Assembly: GCF_040545805.1 (NCBI RefSeq)
Contig: NZ_JBEPMO010000003.1
Span: 1-64,000, forward strand
Length of the DNA: 64,000 nt
DNA from: Moheibacter stercoris
Lineage (GTDB): Bacteria; Bacteroidota; Bacteroidia; Flavobacteriales; Weeksellaceae
Direction: 5' to 3'
Position 1 is the stretch's first letter. Every line of letters starts with the position of its first letter. A program made the position numbers and the translations under genes. This document shows positions 18,033 through 26,867 of this stretch, piece by piece. The notes under the pieces were generated by a model. It was not told the DNA's origin and did not search any database. It saw nothing but the letters and a program-made list of their open reading frames with translations.

Positions 18033-18594
18033 GCCTCAAACTTATTCTGGCGCGCGATTGCATCGCGTGTCTATCTTCCCTTACGCTTCAAACGATTTAA
18101 ACAATAAAAGTGGTTCCTGAGCATTTGAGATTAAGAGGAGAAACCTAGTTTCGGAACATTAAAATTGGTTCCTGAGCGAAGTCGAAGGCCCCACTTTAAA
18201 CTTTAAACCTTAAACTTCAAACATTAAACTATTTCAGGGCGCTCGAGCGGGCTGTCCGCTCCTATCTTTTTTGTGTGATACAGAAAAAAGTTTACCAACA
18301 GAAAATTCCAGCACACAAAAAAGGATATCTACTACCATCCCTAGCGCAAAAAGGGCAAGAATTCGAGCAATGAGCCAAGAATTATAAGTTGAATATTTAT
18401 AAAAAACTAGCCTTGTCAAGGTTTGAAACCTTGACAAGACTATCCCAAAACCTCTACGCTCTCCGCAAAATCTTTTCATTCTCAGCGATTAACACAAAAC
18501 AATCCAACTGAAACAAATCAAATTTCCACACTTAATCCACTAGTTTGGACAAATTATTGTGCAGTTATTATCTCAACCTTTAAATTTTCAAGCT
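18033..18594. repeat. Repeat-rich intergenic region with several palindromes
   Basis: No convincing gene is present. Three palindromes stand out: CGCGAT-TGC-ATCGCG (18053-18067), GAGCGG-GCTGT-CCGCTC (18245-18261), and a 13-bp perfect inverted repeat CTTGTCAAGGTTT/AAACCTTGACAAG with a one-base centre (18412-18438). CTGAGCGAAGTCGAAGG near 18173 is another familiar dispersed word in Bacteroidota. An 81-codon minus-strand frame (18234-18479) runs through these repeats and is rejected. The first palindrome has the same layout as two copies near 37098. Confidence 0.75.
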
Positions 18595-18765
18595 ATGGAT
18601 ACTATTTCAATTGTAGTGACACTGATTTGTTTGGTCATATTAGGATTGGTCACCTATTGGTTTGTAAACCGAAAGAATTCAACCAAAATTAGCTCACAAA
18701 GAGAAATCATTGAAGAAGGCAAAAAACCAGATCCTGAGGAATTAGAAGACCCAATGAATCCTTAG
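18595..18765 (+). CDS. Small single-pass membrane protein, unknown
   Basis: ATG at 18595 gives a 56-residue protein: a membrane helix (TISIVVTLICLVILGLVTYW), then a charged tail ending KKPDPEELEDPMNP. An in-frame GTG at 18559 would add 12 non-conserved residues and is less likely. A TAGTTTGG box upstream (18541-18548) could be its promoter. The family is not recognised; many flavobacteria have such short single-helix proteins. Confidence 0.5.
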   Translation: MDTISIVVTLICLVILGLVTYWFVNRKNSTKISSQREIIEEGKKPDPEELEDPMNP

Positions 18766-19006
18766 AAATTCATTTCTACGAAGTTTATAACACAAGATTT
18801 CATCGCACAATCTTGCGCCTTAACTCATGCTCAATTTCAACCAAAATTCAAACGCCCTATATCATCCATTTCGTGAAATAATTCTCAGCTTTATCGGAGC
18901 ATTTCACAAAACCTCTCAATTCTCCGCGAAACCTTTGCGTTCTCTGCGGTAAAAAATGAAAATTTCAACAAACAATAGTAATACCTCATATTTGCATTCA
19001 TAGCCA

Positions 19007-19633
19007 ATGAAAAAATTCTACACATACCTCATCCTATTCCTCTTATTTACATCACATTCCTATGCAGATCAACCTGGTTCTTGGGAACCTTACATCCTAG
19101 AATCTGACAACAAAGAATACTTTGCCTTCATTGACTACGCCGATCAAGATTCTGCAAAATACCCTTGGGAAAGGAAATGGCAATTGGGCGTTTTCCACAA
19201 AGATTCAACCCTATTTTGGATAAGAGAATTTAACCCGACTGGATATAAGGAAGGTAATTTAACCAACGATGGCGAAAATATCCTAATGGTCAGTTTTTGG
19301 TATTACAAAAAGGGGTGGGTAGTTTCGGTTTTAAACAAAGAACCCAAAAATGATTTTTTCCTAACAGGAAACCAATTCAACATACAAGACAAATATCTCA
19401 TCGAAACAACCTCTCACTTTCTTTGGAGAGAAGATTACAAGATAGAAGACAACAAGATTCTAATTACCACAAATGATGGCAACAAATGGGAAGTCAATAT
19501 TCCCAAAAAAGAACTTTCCCTCATTCACAGCCAAAATTCTTCCGCACTAAATATTATTTTGATTTCAGTATTCTTAGTTTTCGTTTCACTTTGCGTCTTT
19601 TTATACCTTAGAAAAAGGAATTTTCAATCTTGA
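19007..19633 (+). CDS. Secreted protein with C-terminal membrane anchor, unknown
   Basis: The 208-residue protein has an N-terminal signal peptide (TYLILFLLFTSHSYA) and a C-terminal helix (NIILISVFLVFVSLCVFLYL) followed by Arg/Lys residues, so it should face the periplasm and be held by its tail. The middle reads like a beta-rich domain with many Trp (GSWEPY, YPWERKWQLGVF, SFWYYKKGWVVSV). A weak box CATATTTG lies 12 bp before the ATG. No family is recognised and neighbours are not informative. Confidence 0.6.
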   Translation: MKKFYTYLILFLLFTSHSYADQPGSWEPYILESDNKEYFAFIDYADQDSAKYPWERKWQLGVFHKDSTLFWIREFNPTGYKEGNLTNDGENILMVSFWYYKKGWVVSVLNKEPKNDFFLTGNQFNIQDKYLIETTSHFLWREDYKIEDNKILITTNDGNKWEVNIPKKELSLIHSQNSSALNIILISVFLVFVSLCVFLYLRKRNFQS

Positions 19634-19813
19634 TTAAAGGCTTTGAATTTACGTTTTGTCATGATTTTTGCCAAGCAAAAATACACGCCAAAACCTTCCT
19701 TCACCTTACTTTATTTACTACAGACATTTAACTTCTCTGAAGTTCGAAGACTACGCAGAACTTTCTGCCAATACTTATTACTTGCTACCCAATACCTACT
19801 ACCAGAAAACTTC

Positions 19814-20620
19814 CTACTTCCTACTTCCTACGCCTAAAACTTTCTTAATCTCCTTAATCTCTCTCATCAAATCCGACAAATCCCCTCCTACTTCCGGAAT
19901 CTCTTTGCTCTGATACGAATGAAATTTCCACACCTCCAAAACCTCTTCTACCTTTACTTCATAAGGCTGATACGTCTTGTTCAAGGATTCCAACAAAAAC
20001 CTACCATTTTCCTGCAAACTCACCATTTTGAACACAAAATCCTGCACATTTTTCAAAATCACAATGCACAAAGTCTGAGGTTTCAAACTCGACCAATCTT
20101 CCACATATTGCGCCACCACATCACTTCCTTCTGGCACGGGCAACATCGAATCACCCACCGTAGGAAAAATCCGAAACGTCCCCGATTTGGGAAGATTCGG
20201 AACCGAGAATTTCGGCAAAGACGCAATAAATTCCGGATCGGTATAACCCGCCTGATACCCAGCACGCGCTTTAATTGGTACATACTCCACATGCTCATTG
20301 TCTTCCTTATCGACCGTAATCGCCAAGACACGTAAATTTCCACCCTTGATAAACACATCATTGCCCGCTTCCAAATCACGGATACGCAATTCACCTAGTT
20401 TCGACAAATCAATCTTAATTAAAGTATCCAAACTCATTTTAAAATAAGAAGAGAATTTTAACATGTCTTCAATCGATGGAGATTTCGTTTGTCCAATCTC
20501 AATACAATTCAATTTAGATCGAGTCATTTTCAACTCCTTAGACAAAGCATCTTGTGTGAGCTTTTGACGATTTCGAAGAAATTTAACATTCGAACCTAAA
20601 AAAATAGTTGCATCTCCCAT
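19814..20620 (-). CDS. LexA-like XRE-S24 transcriptional regulator
   Basis: The 268-residue protein joins an N-terminal XRE helix-turn-helix (residues 8-72; LTQDALSKELKMTRSKLNCIE) to an S24 self-cleavage domain. The Ser is in VGDSML (S158) and the Lys in DFVFKMV (K198), giving the LexA/UmuD-type dyad. An Ala-Gly in KARAGYQAG (about 120-121) is a plausible cleavage bond. A C-terminal tail with short coiled-coil character follows (LSDLMREIKEIKKVLG). It is divergent from the dinB operon with a shared 114-bp gap containing a TAGTCA dyad. Inference: it represses itself and the polymerase operon until DNA damage triggers RecA-assisted cleavage. Confidence 0.88.
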   Translation of the reverse strand: MGDATIFLGSNVKFLRNRQKLTQDALSKELKMTRSKLNCIEIGQTKSPSIEDMLKFSSYFKMSLDTLIKIDLSKLGELRIRDLEAGNDVFIKGGNLRVLAITVDKEDNEHVEYVPIKARAGYQAGYTDPEFIASLPKFSVPNLPKSGTFRIFPTVGDSMLPVPEGSDVVAQYVEDWSSLKPQTLCIVILKNVQDFVFKMVSLQENGRFLLESLNKTYQPYEVKVEEVLEVWKFHSYQSKEIPEVGGDLSDLMREIKEIKKVLGVGSRK

Positions 20621-20638
20621 TTTAATTTGATTAAATTG

Positions 20639-20667
20639 TAGTCAGAACTTTGACTAAATAATAGTCA
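20639..20667. promoter_or_regulatory. Candidate operator of the LexA-like regulator
   Basis: TAGTCA (20639-20644) and TGACTA (20651-20656) form an inverted repeat with a 6-bp spacer, and a third half-site TAGTCA follows at 20662-20667. The site is midway between the divergent regulator and dinB starts, the expected place for a repressor that controls both. Confidence 0.65.
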
Positions 20668-20734
20668 AAATTAGGGAAAAATTTCAAACAAACAAGATTT
20701 AGAAAAGAAAGACTCGCAAAGAGCGAATAAAAAG

Positions 20735-21883
20735 ATGGAGAGACATATCGTACATTGTGATTTGGATTCCTTTTTTGTAAGCGTCGAACGCTTACTCAAC
20801 ACAGAACTCGTAGGAAAACCGGTATTGATTGGAGGGAAATCGGACCGCGCCGTCGTGGCTTCTTGTAGTTACGAAGCACGCAAATACGGTATTCATTCGG
20901 CTATGCCCATGAAATTAGCACTTCGACTTTGCCCCGACGCCATCGTCGTGCAAGGCGACCATGATTTGTATTCTCAGTATTCCAACATCGTCACCGAAAT
21001 CATCCAAGAAAGCGTTCCACTTTATGAAAAAGCAAGTATTGACGAACATTATTTTGACCTAACGGGAATGGACAAATTTTTCGGCTGCTGGAAATGGACC
21101 AAAGAACTCCGACAACGCATCATGAAGGAAACAGGATTGCCTATTTCGTTTGGACTTTCAGCGAACAAATGCACTTCAAAAATTGCAACCGGACAAGCCA
21201 AACCTTGCGGAGAACTCAAAGTCGACAACGGAACCGAAAAGCAATTCCTCGCTCCGCTTTCCATTCGAAAAATCCCAATGGTCGGCGAAAAAACCTATAC
21301 CCAATTGCGCAACATGGGCATTTCAAAATGTCTCACACTGCAGCAAATGGAAGTATTTACCCTTCGTCGCGTCTTGGGTGAAAATGGAATCAGCATTTGG
21401 AAAAAAGCCAATGGCGTGGACGATTCTCCCATTCTCGCCTACCAAGAACAGAAAAGCATGAGCAAGGAAACGACTTTTCAAGAAGACACCATTGATATGC
21501 AGAAACTGAAAAAGACCTTAGCCAAAATGGTGAACGAATTGGCATTTGATTTACGAAAAGACCAAAAATTAACAGGCTGCATTACGCTCAAAATTCGCTA
21601 CAGCAATTTCGATACACATACGAAACAAATCCGAATCGCATACACAAATTCCGATCGGATGATTGGCGAAAAAGTCACCGAATTGTTTGGCAAATTATAC
21701 AGTAGAAGAATGTTAATTCGATTAATTGGAATCAAATTCAGCCATTTGATTTCGGGAAATTACCAAACCGACTTGTTCAACGATGATGTCAAAGATCTTC
21801 GACTCAATCAAGCCATGGACCGCATACGACTCCGCCACGGATTCCAAGCTGTCGCCAAAGGAGATTTGTTTGGGGCGTCTTAG
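20735..21883 (+). CDS. dinB: Y-family DNA polymerase (DinB/Pol IV type)
   Basis: A 382-residue translesion polymerase. Catalytic motifs are present: HCDLDSFFVSVERL (first Asp, with steric-gate Phe), SCSYEARKYGIHSAMP and SIDEHYFDLTG (Asp-Glu pair). The latter has His where most Pol IV proteins have Ala. The helix-hairpin-helix thumb (IPMVGEKTYTQLRNMGI) and little finger follow. Near the C-terminus QTDLF (about residue 345) fits a beta-clamp binding peptide. It heads the damage operon behind the TAGTCA operator; together with dnaE2 it probably forms a mutagenic polymerase module analogous to ImuB-DnaE2, though no imuA is seen. Confidence 0.93.
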   Translation: MERHIVHCDLDSFFVSVERLLNTELVGKPVLIGGKSDRAVVASCSYEARKYGIHSAMPMKLALRLCPDAIVVQGDHDLYSQYSNIVTEIIQESVPLYEKASIDEHYFDLTGMDKFFGCWKWTKELRQRIMKETGLPISFGLSANKCTSKIATGQAKPCGELKVDNGTEKQFLAPLSIRKIPMVGEKTYTQLRNMGISKCLTLQQMEVFTLRRVLGENGISIWKKANGVDDSPILAYQEQKSMSKETTFQEDTIDMQKLKKTLAKMVNELAFDLRKDQKLTGCITLKIRYSNFDTHTKQIRIAYTNSDRMIGEKVTELFGKLYSRRMLIRLIGIKFSHLISGNYQTDLFNDDVKDLRLNQAMDRIRLRHGFQAVAKGDLFGAS

Positions 21884-21969
21884 CTGGAAGTTGGAAGTCG
21901 GAAGCTGGAGGTCAGAAGTTGGAGGATGGAAGTTGAGTATTTAACAACAACAATACTTAATACTTCTAA

Positions 21970-22443
21970 AACCACATAGACACATAGTACAACTTAAAAA
22001 AAACTGAATATGGTAACAAAAAAATATTTAGACGATTTGACCTACGAGGTGATAGGTTCTGCTATTGAAGTTCACAAATACTTTGGAAGAGGCTTATTGG
22101 AATCTGCTTATTTAGAAGCCATGAAAGAAGAATTAAACAATAGGAAAATAAATTTTCTCACAGAGATGAAAATCCCAGTGTTCTACAAAGAAAAACCTTT
22201 AAATATTCACTTCAGATGTGATTTATATATAGAAAACTGTTTAGTTGTTGAATTAAAAACATCTCAACAGATTATGGAAGTCTATGAAGCGCAGCTTCTC
22301 ACCTATATGAAACTCCTAAAAGCACCAAAAGGAATACTCATTAATTTTCATTGCAACCATATTTTCCGAGAAGGACAAAAAACTTTTGTAAATGATTATT
22401 TTACTTTCTTACCACAAGAGTAAAACTATGTCTCTATGTGGTT
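21970..22443. repeat. 19-bp inverted repeats flanking the GxxExxY gene
   Basis: AACCACATAGACACATAGT at 21970-21988 and ACTATGTCTCTATGTGGTT at 22425-22443 are reverse complements with one mismatch. They bracket a single gene and separate dinB from dnaE2, which are normally adjacent in such modules. Just upstream (21884-21950) is GAAGTTGGAG-type low-complexity sequence. The arrangement suggests a small inserted unit; no target-site duplication is obvious. Confidence 0.75.
22010..22423 (+). CDS. GxxExxY family protein (PD-(D/E)xK-like)
   Basis: The 137-residue protein has the naming motif GLLESAY (about residues 28-34) in the context EVHKYFGRGLLESAYLEAM. Later comes a nuclease-like core, RCDLYIENCLVVELKT, with Asp then Glu-x-Lys as in PD-(D/E)xK folds, and a final AQLLTYMKLLKAPKGILINF segment. 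The family is common in Bacteroidota and other phyla and its role is unknown. It lies within 19-bp inverted repeats between two SOS polymerase genes; the flanking structure suggests it arrived as a discrete unit rather than as part of the repair operon. Confidence 0.85.
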   Translation: MVTKKYLDDLTYEVIGSAIEVHKYFGRGLLESAYLEAMKEELNNRKINFLTEMKIPVFYKEKPLNIHFRCDLYIENCLVVELKTSQQIMEVYEAQLLTYMKLLKAPKGILINFHCNHIFREGQKTFVNDYFTFLPQE

Positions 22444-22457
22444 AAAATAAAAGACGA

Positions 22458-25394
22458 ATGTTATTGAATTTGCACAGTTATTACAGTTTACGCTACGGCA
22501 CGCTCAGTTTGGAAAAACTCATTGAGGGCATGCTGCATGGTGGCTATGATACCGCTGTTCTCACCGACATTAACAATAGTTCCGCGGTATTGGATTTCAT
22601 CAAACTCGGTCGCGCTGCCGGACTCAATCCTTTGGCTGGAATGGAATTCCGAAACGAAGATGAATTGCTCTACATCGGAATTGCCCAAAATGAAATTGGC
22701 TTTCAGGAATTGAATGAATTTCGAACGAAGTATAATTTGGAAGAAAAAGCACTTCCCAAAACAGCTCCCGAATTCAAAAAAGCTTTTGTTGTGTACCCGT
22801 TTCAAGAGAATCTTCAACGAAATTTACGCGATCATGAATTCATTGGAATTCGCCCAACCGACCGAAACAAAATCAAATTTAGTTCTCAAGCAGAAAGAGA
22901 ACGTTATGTGATCCTTTCACCCGTTTCCTTTACCACAGAGGATTACACCTTACACAAACAACTCCGCGCGATTGATCACAACATTCTGATCTCTCAATTG
23001 GAACCGCATCAATTCGCTGCACCCGAAGAGCGTTTCGTTTCGCGCGCCAAACTGATGGAAGCCTATCGAGAATTCCCACAACTCATTGCCAACACCAACC
23101 GACTTTTGGCGCAGTGTAGTTTTGATTTCGATTTCAAATCCATCAAAAACAAGAAAACCTTTACCAACAACCGATACGACGACAAACAATTGTTGTACAA
23201 ATACACGATGGACGGATTTTCCAAACGCTACAAATCCACCGACAAAATCGCAAAAGAACGAATTGCAAAAGAATTGGAGATCATCGACAATCTAAATTTC
23301 TCCAGCTATTTCCTCATCACCGACGATATTTGTCGCTATGCGCGAAGCCGTGAATTTGACTACGTCGGACGTGGAAGCGGTGCCAATAGTGTGGTTGCCT
23401 ATTGTTTAGGAATTACAGACGTTTGCCCCATCGAGCTCGATTTGTATTTCGAACGATTCCTAAATCCAAAACGTCAATCGCCACCCGACTTCGACATCGA
23501 TTTCTCTTGGAAAGAACGTGACGAAATGTACGATTACATCTTCACGCGTTATGGTTCAAAAAACACTGCATTGATGGGCGCTATGAGCACTTTTCGTTCA
23601 CGAAGCATCATCCGAGAATTAGGCAAAATCTACGGATTACCCAAAAATGAAATCGACCGATTGGTGCATTATCCAGCCGATATGCTCAACAAGAACGAAG
23701 TCACTCAAATGATTTTGGGCGTTTACAATCGTATGGCAGATTTCCCCAATCAACGCACCATTCACGCAAGTGGCGTTCTGATTTCGGAACTTCCGATCAC
23801 ACATTACACCGCGCTGGATTATCCGCCAAAAGGACTTCCAACCGCACAATTCGACATGTACACAGCCGAAGATATCGGATTTGAAAAGTTCGATATTTTG
23901 AGCCAACGCGGCATTGGGCACATCAAAGATTGCAAAGAAATCATTCGTCAAAACACTGGCGAAATCGTCAATACCCATAATCCGCATCGGTTTTTCAAAG
24001 ATCCAAAAATCGCAGCGCAATTAAAATCGGCCAACACGATTGGTTGTTTCTACATTGAAAGTCCTGCCATGCGCCAATTATTGACCAAATTAAAATGTGA
24101 CGATTATTTGACCTTGGTTGCCGCGAGTTCCATCATTCGTCCGGGCGTTTCCTCTTCGGGCATGATGAAAGCCTATATTGAACGGCATTTAGATCCGAGC
24201 CAAGTTCAATATCCGCATCCGGTTTTTGAAGAACAACTCAAAGAAACCTATGGCGTGATGGTCTATCAAGAAGATGTGATGAAAATTGGCCATCATTTTG
24301 GCGGATTGGATCTCGCCGATGCCGACGTTTTACGCAGAATGATGAGCGGAAAATACCGATCGCCGCACCATCTCATCGAAATCAAAGACAAATTCTTTGC
24401 GCATTGCAAAAAGATGAATTATTCAGAGGAAATTTCGAAGGAAATCTGGCGCCAAATGGAAAGTTTCGCAGGCTATTCGTTCAACAAAGCCCACAGTGCA
24501 AGTTTTGCAGTTGAAAGCTACCAAAGTTTGTTTCTCAAGACCTATTTCCCAAAGGAATTCATGGTCTCTGTTTTGAACAATTATGGCGGATTTTACAACC
24601 GAAAAGTCTACGTAACTGAAGCCAAAAAATCGGGAGCAAACATCTGCCTTCCTTGCGTCAACAAAAGCGTTTTCAATACGACGATTTATGGATCGGATAT
24701 TTATTTGGGTTTCGATGGAATTTTGAACATGGAAACGAAATTGGCAGAAAGAATCGTAGACGAACGAATTCAAAACGGAGAATATACCAGTTTGGAAAAT
24801 TTCATTCTCCGTACCAAAGCGGGATTGGAACAAATTGTTTTGCTCATCAGAACAGGCGCATTTCGTTTTTTGGAAATAGGCAAAAAGGAATTGCTATGGG
24901 AAGCACATCTATTGCTCAATGGTTCTCAGGAACGAAAAGAAGCTATTCCTTTGTTCGAATTCCAATCGAAACGTCCTGTTTTACCAAAACTAGAATCTTC
25001 TTTTATCGAAGACATTTACGACGAAATGGAATTAATGGGCTTCCCCATTTCGGCTTCTTTGTTTGAATTGGCAAAATCTTCGTATCGAGGCGAATGTCTT
25101 GCCAAAGACCTTTCTCAATTCAACGGAAAAACCATCCGAATGGTAGGTGATTTCGTTGCCGACAAAAATGTTTACACCAAAAACAAAGAACACATGAAAT
25201 TTGGGACCTTTTTCGACCAAAATGGTGACTTTTTTGATACGATTCATTTTCCTCCTTCTTTGAAAAATTATCCACTGCGCGGTCCTGGATTGTATTTACT
25301 CGAAGGAAAAGTTTGCCTCGATTTCAATCATCCCGCGCTGGAAATAACAAAATGCGGCAAAATGCCGTTAAAACAAGACCCAAGAAGTGAATAA
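22458..25394 (+). CDS. dnaE2: DNA polymerase III alpha-type subunit (DnaE2-like)
   Basis: At 978 residues this is much shorter than a replicative DnaE. The N-terminal PHP domain looks degenerate: NLHSYYSLRYG lacks one His of the HxH pair and TDINNSS replaces TDH, so it is probably inactive. The C-family polymerase core is intact: PPDFDIDFSW (two catalytic Asp), KFDIL (third Asp), GRGSGANSVVAYCLGI. A fingers region, a tandem HhH region (AGYSFNKAHSASFAVESYQS) and a C-terminal OB fold (about 880-970) follow. As in ImuB-DnaE2 systems it should extend past lesions together with the Y-family enzyme. It overlaps the exonuclease gene by 8 bp. Confidence 0.9.
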   Translation: MLLNLHSYYSLRYGTLSLEKLIEGMLHGGYDTAVLTDINNSSAVLDFIKLGRAAGLNPLAGMEFRNEDELLYIGIAQNEIGFQELNEFRTKYNLEEKALPKTAPEFKKAFVVYPFQENLQRNLRDHEFIGIRPTDRNKIKFSSQAERERYVILSPVSFTTEDYTLHKQLRAIDHNILISQLEPHQFAAPEERFVSRAKLMEAYREFPQLIANTNRLLAQCSFDFDFKSIKNKKTFTNNRYDDKQLLYKYTMDGFSKRYKSTDKIAKERIAKELEIIDNLNFSSYFLITDDICRYARSREFDYVGRGSGANSVVAYCLGITDVCPIELDLYFERFLNPKRQSPPDFDIDFSWKERDEMYDYIFTRYGSKNTALMGAMSTFRSRSIIRELGKIYGLPKNEIDRLVHYPADMLNKNEVTQMILGVYNRMADFPNQRTIHASGVLISELPITHYTALDYPPKGLPTAQFDMYTAEDIGFEKFDILSQRGIGHIKDCKEIIRQNTGEIVNTHNPHRFFKDPKIAAQLKSANTIGCFYIESPAMRQLLTKLKCDDYLTLVAASSIIRPGVSSSGMMKAYIERHLDPSQVQYPHPVFEEQLKETYGVMVYQEDVMKIGHHFGGLDLADADVLRRMMSGKYRSPHHLIEIKDKFFAHCKKMNYSEEISKEIWRQMESFAGYSFNKAHSASFAVESYQSLFLKTYFPKEFMVSVLNNYGGFYNRKVYVTEAKKSGANICLPCVNKSVFNTTIYGSDIYLGFDGILNMETKLAERIVDERIQNGEYTSLENFILRTKAGLEQIVLLIRTGAFRFLEIGKKELLWEAHLLLNGSQERKEAIPLFEFQSKRPVLPKLESSFIEDIYDEMELMGFPISASLFELAKSSYRGECLAKDLSQFNGKTIRMVGDFVADKNVYTKNKEHMKFGTFFDQNGDFFDTIHFPPSLKNYPLRGPGLYLLEGKVCLDFNHPALEITKCGKMPLKQDPRSE

Positions 25395-26784
25395 AATTAA
25401 AAAACATACGGAATTTGCCATTGTGGACATTGAAACCACTGGCGGCAATGCATCTGGAAGCAGAATTACCGAAATTGCGATTCTCATCCACGATGGCGAA
25501 AAAGTCATTGACCGATTTGAAACGCTTGTCAATCCGGAGCGAGAAATTCCTTTGCAGATTTTTGCCCTAACCGGCATCAACAACGAAATGGTCAAAGATG
25601 CACCGATTTTTGGGGATATTGCTGAAACGGTTTTCAATTTTCTACACAATCGAATTTTTGTCGCACACAATGTCAATTTCGATTATTCCTTCATCAAACA
25701 TCAATTGGAACAAGAAGGATTCAAATTTTCTCCAGCGAAATTATGCACCGTTCGGATGAGTCGAAAAATTCGTCCAGGCTTTCATTCCTATAGTTTAGGA
25801 AATCTCTGCAACCGATTGGGAATCGATATCCAGAATCGCCACCGAGCAGGCGGAGATGCCGAAGCAACTGCCATATTGTTTGGGAAATTAATGGAATGGG
25901 ACGAGGAAGGAATCATTGCCGAAATGATCAAAAGGAATTCAAAAGAACAACAACTTCCACCCAATTTACCCAAAGAAGATTTCCTCAATTTACCGTCTAC
26001 ACCAGGCGTTTATTATTTCCGAGACCAAACGGGAAAAGTCATTTACGTAGGAAAAGCTATCAACCTCAAAAAACGAGTTGCATCACATTTTACCGGGCAC
26101 AATCCCAATCCGCAACGCCAACATTTCCTTCGAAACATTTACAACATTTCCTATGAAATTTGCTCTACCGAACTCATGGCTTTATTGCTAGAATGTGTCG
26201 AAATCAAACGACTTTGGCCCGCTTATAATCGTGCCTTGAAAAAGTACGAACCCCAATACGGGCTTTTTGTTTATCAGGACATTCAAGGCTACAAACGTTT
26301 GGTGGTAGGGAAATACAATAAACAATTTCAATGCATCCAAAAATACAACCGCGAATTTGATGGGATCAAAGTTTTGTTGAATTTGATGGAAGAATTCAAC
26401 CTTGATGTGCGCTTGCTTTATTTCGGACACCGTGAAGATTCTTGGGATATTTCGGCCAATCCCATTCAGGAAATTCCACTTCCAGAACCTGAAGAGCATA
26501 ATGTCCTGGTCGAACGTGCTTTGGATAGCATCCAAGAAAATCGCGAATCCTATTTTATTTTGGACAAAGGACGAAATGAAGCTGAAAATTCTTGTATTTG
26601 GATTGAAAATGGTGAATTCTACGGAATGGGATATGTAGACAAAGATTCGGATTTGACCAATTGGGAAGACATAAAACTGAGCCTAGATCGGCATCCGAGC
26701 AACCATTATATGCTGCAATTGGTCGCTAGTTTCGCAGAAAAATTCCCAAACAAAATTGTTTCAGATTTTCAATTCGCACAATAG
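25387..26784 (+). CDS. DEDDh exonuclease fused to GIY-YIG (UvrC-N-like) domain
   Basis: The start is GTG at 25387, overlapping the dnaE2 end. The 465-residue protein begins with a DnaQ/PolC-type 3'-5' exonuclease (about 8-170): VDIETTGG (DxE), AHNVNFDYSF (Asp) and HRAGGDAEAT (His/Asp). A GIY-YIG domain of UvrC/Cho type follows (about 200-280): TPGVYYFRDQTGKVIYVGKA, then NLKKRVASHF and a late Glu. The last 180 residues resemble nothing I can name. The fusion is known from Bacteroidota and Actinobacteria. Coupling to dnaE2 suggests it supplies proofreading, incision, or both, to the polymerase module. Confidence 0.88.
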   Translation: MNKIKKHTEFAIVDIETTGGNASGSRITEIAILIHDGEKVIDRFETLVNPEREIPLQIFALTGINNEMVKDAPIFGDIAETVFNFLHNRIFVAHNVNFDYSFIKHQLEQEGFKFSPAKLCTVRMSRKIRPGFHSYSLGNLCNRLGIDIQNRHRAGGDAEATAILFGKLMEWDEEGIIAEMIKRNSKEQQLPPNLPKEDFLNLPSTPGVYYFRDQTGKVIYVGKAINLKKRVASHFTGHNPNPQRQHFLRNIYNISYEICSTELMALLLECVEIKRLWPAYNRALKKYEPQYGLFVYQDIQGYKRLVVGKYNKQFQCIQKYNREFDGIKVLLNLMEEFNLDVRLLYFGHREDSWDISANPIQEIPLPEPEEHNVLVERALDSIQENRESYFILDKGRNEAENSCIWIENGEFYGMGYVDKDSDLTNWEDIKLSLDRHPSNHYMLQLVASFAEKFPNKIVSDFQFAQ

Positions 26785-26867
26785 AAATCCACAAGCATAC
26801 AACAAGAAAATCAAGGAATTAAAGGCATAGTTATTGTATCGATACAGGTCGAACCAATGGATAAAAT

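Noticed and set aside
18234..18479. An 81-codon minus-strand frame
   Set aside because: It runs through three palindromic repeats and looks non-protein-like.
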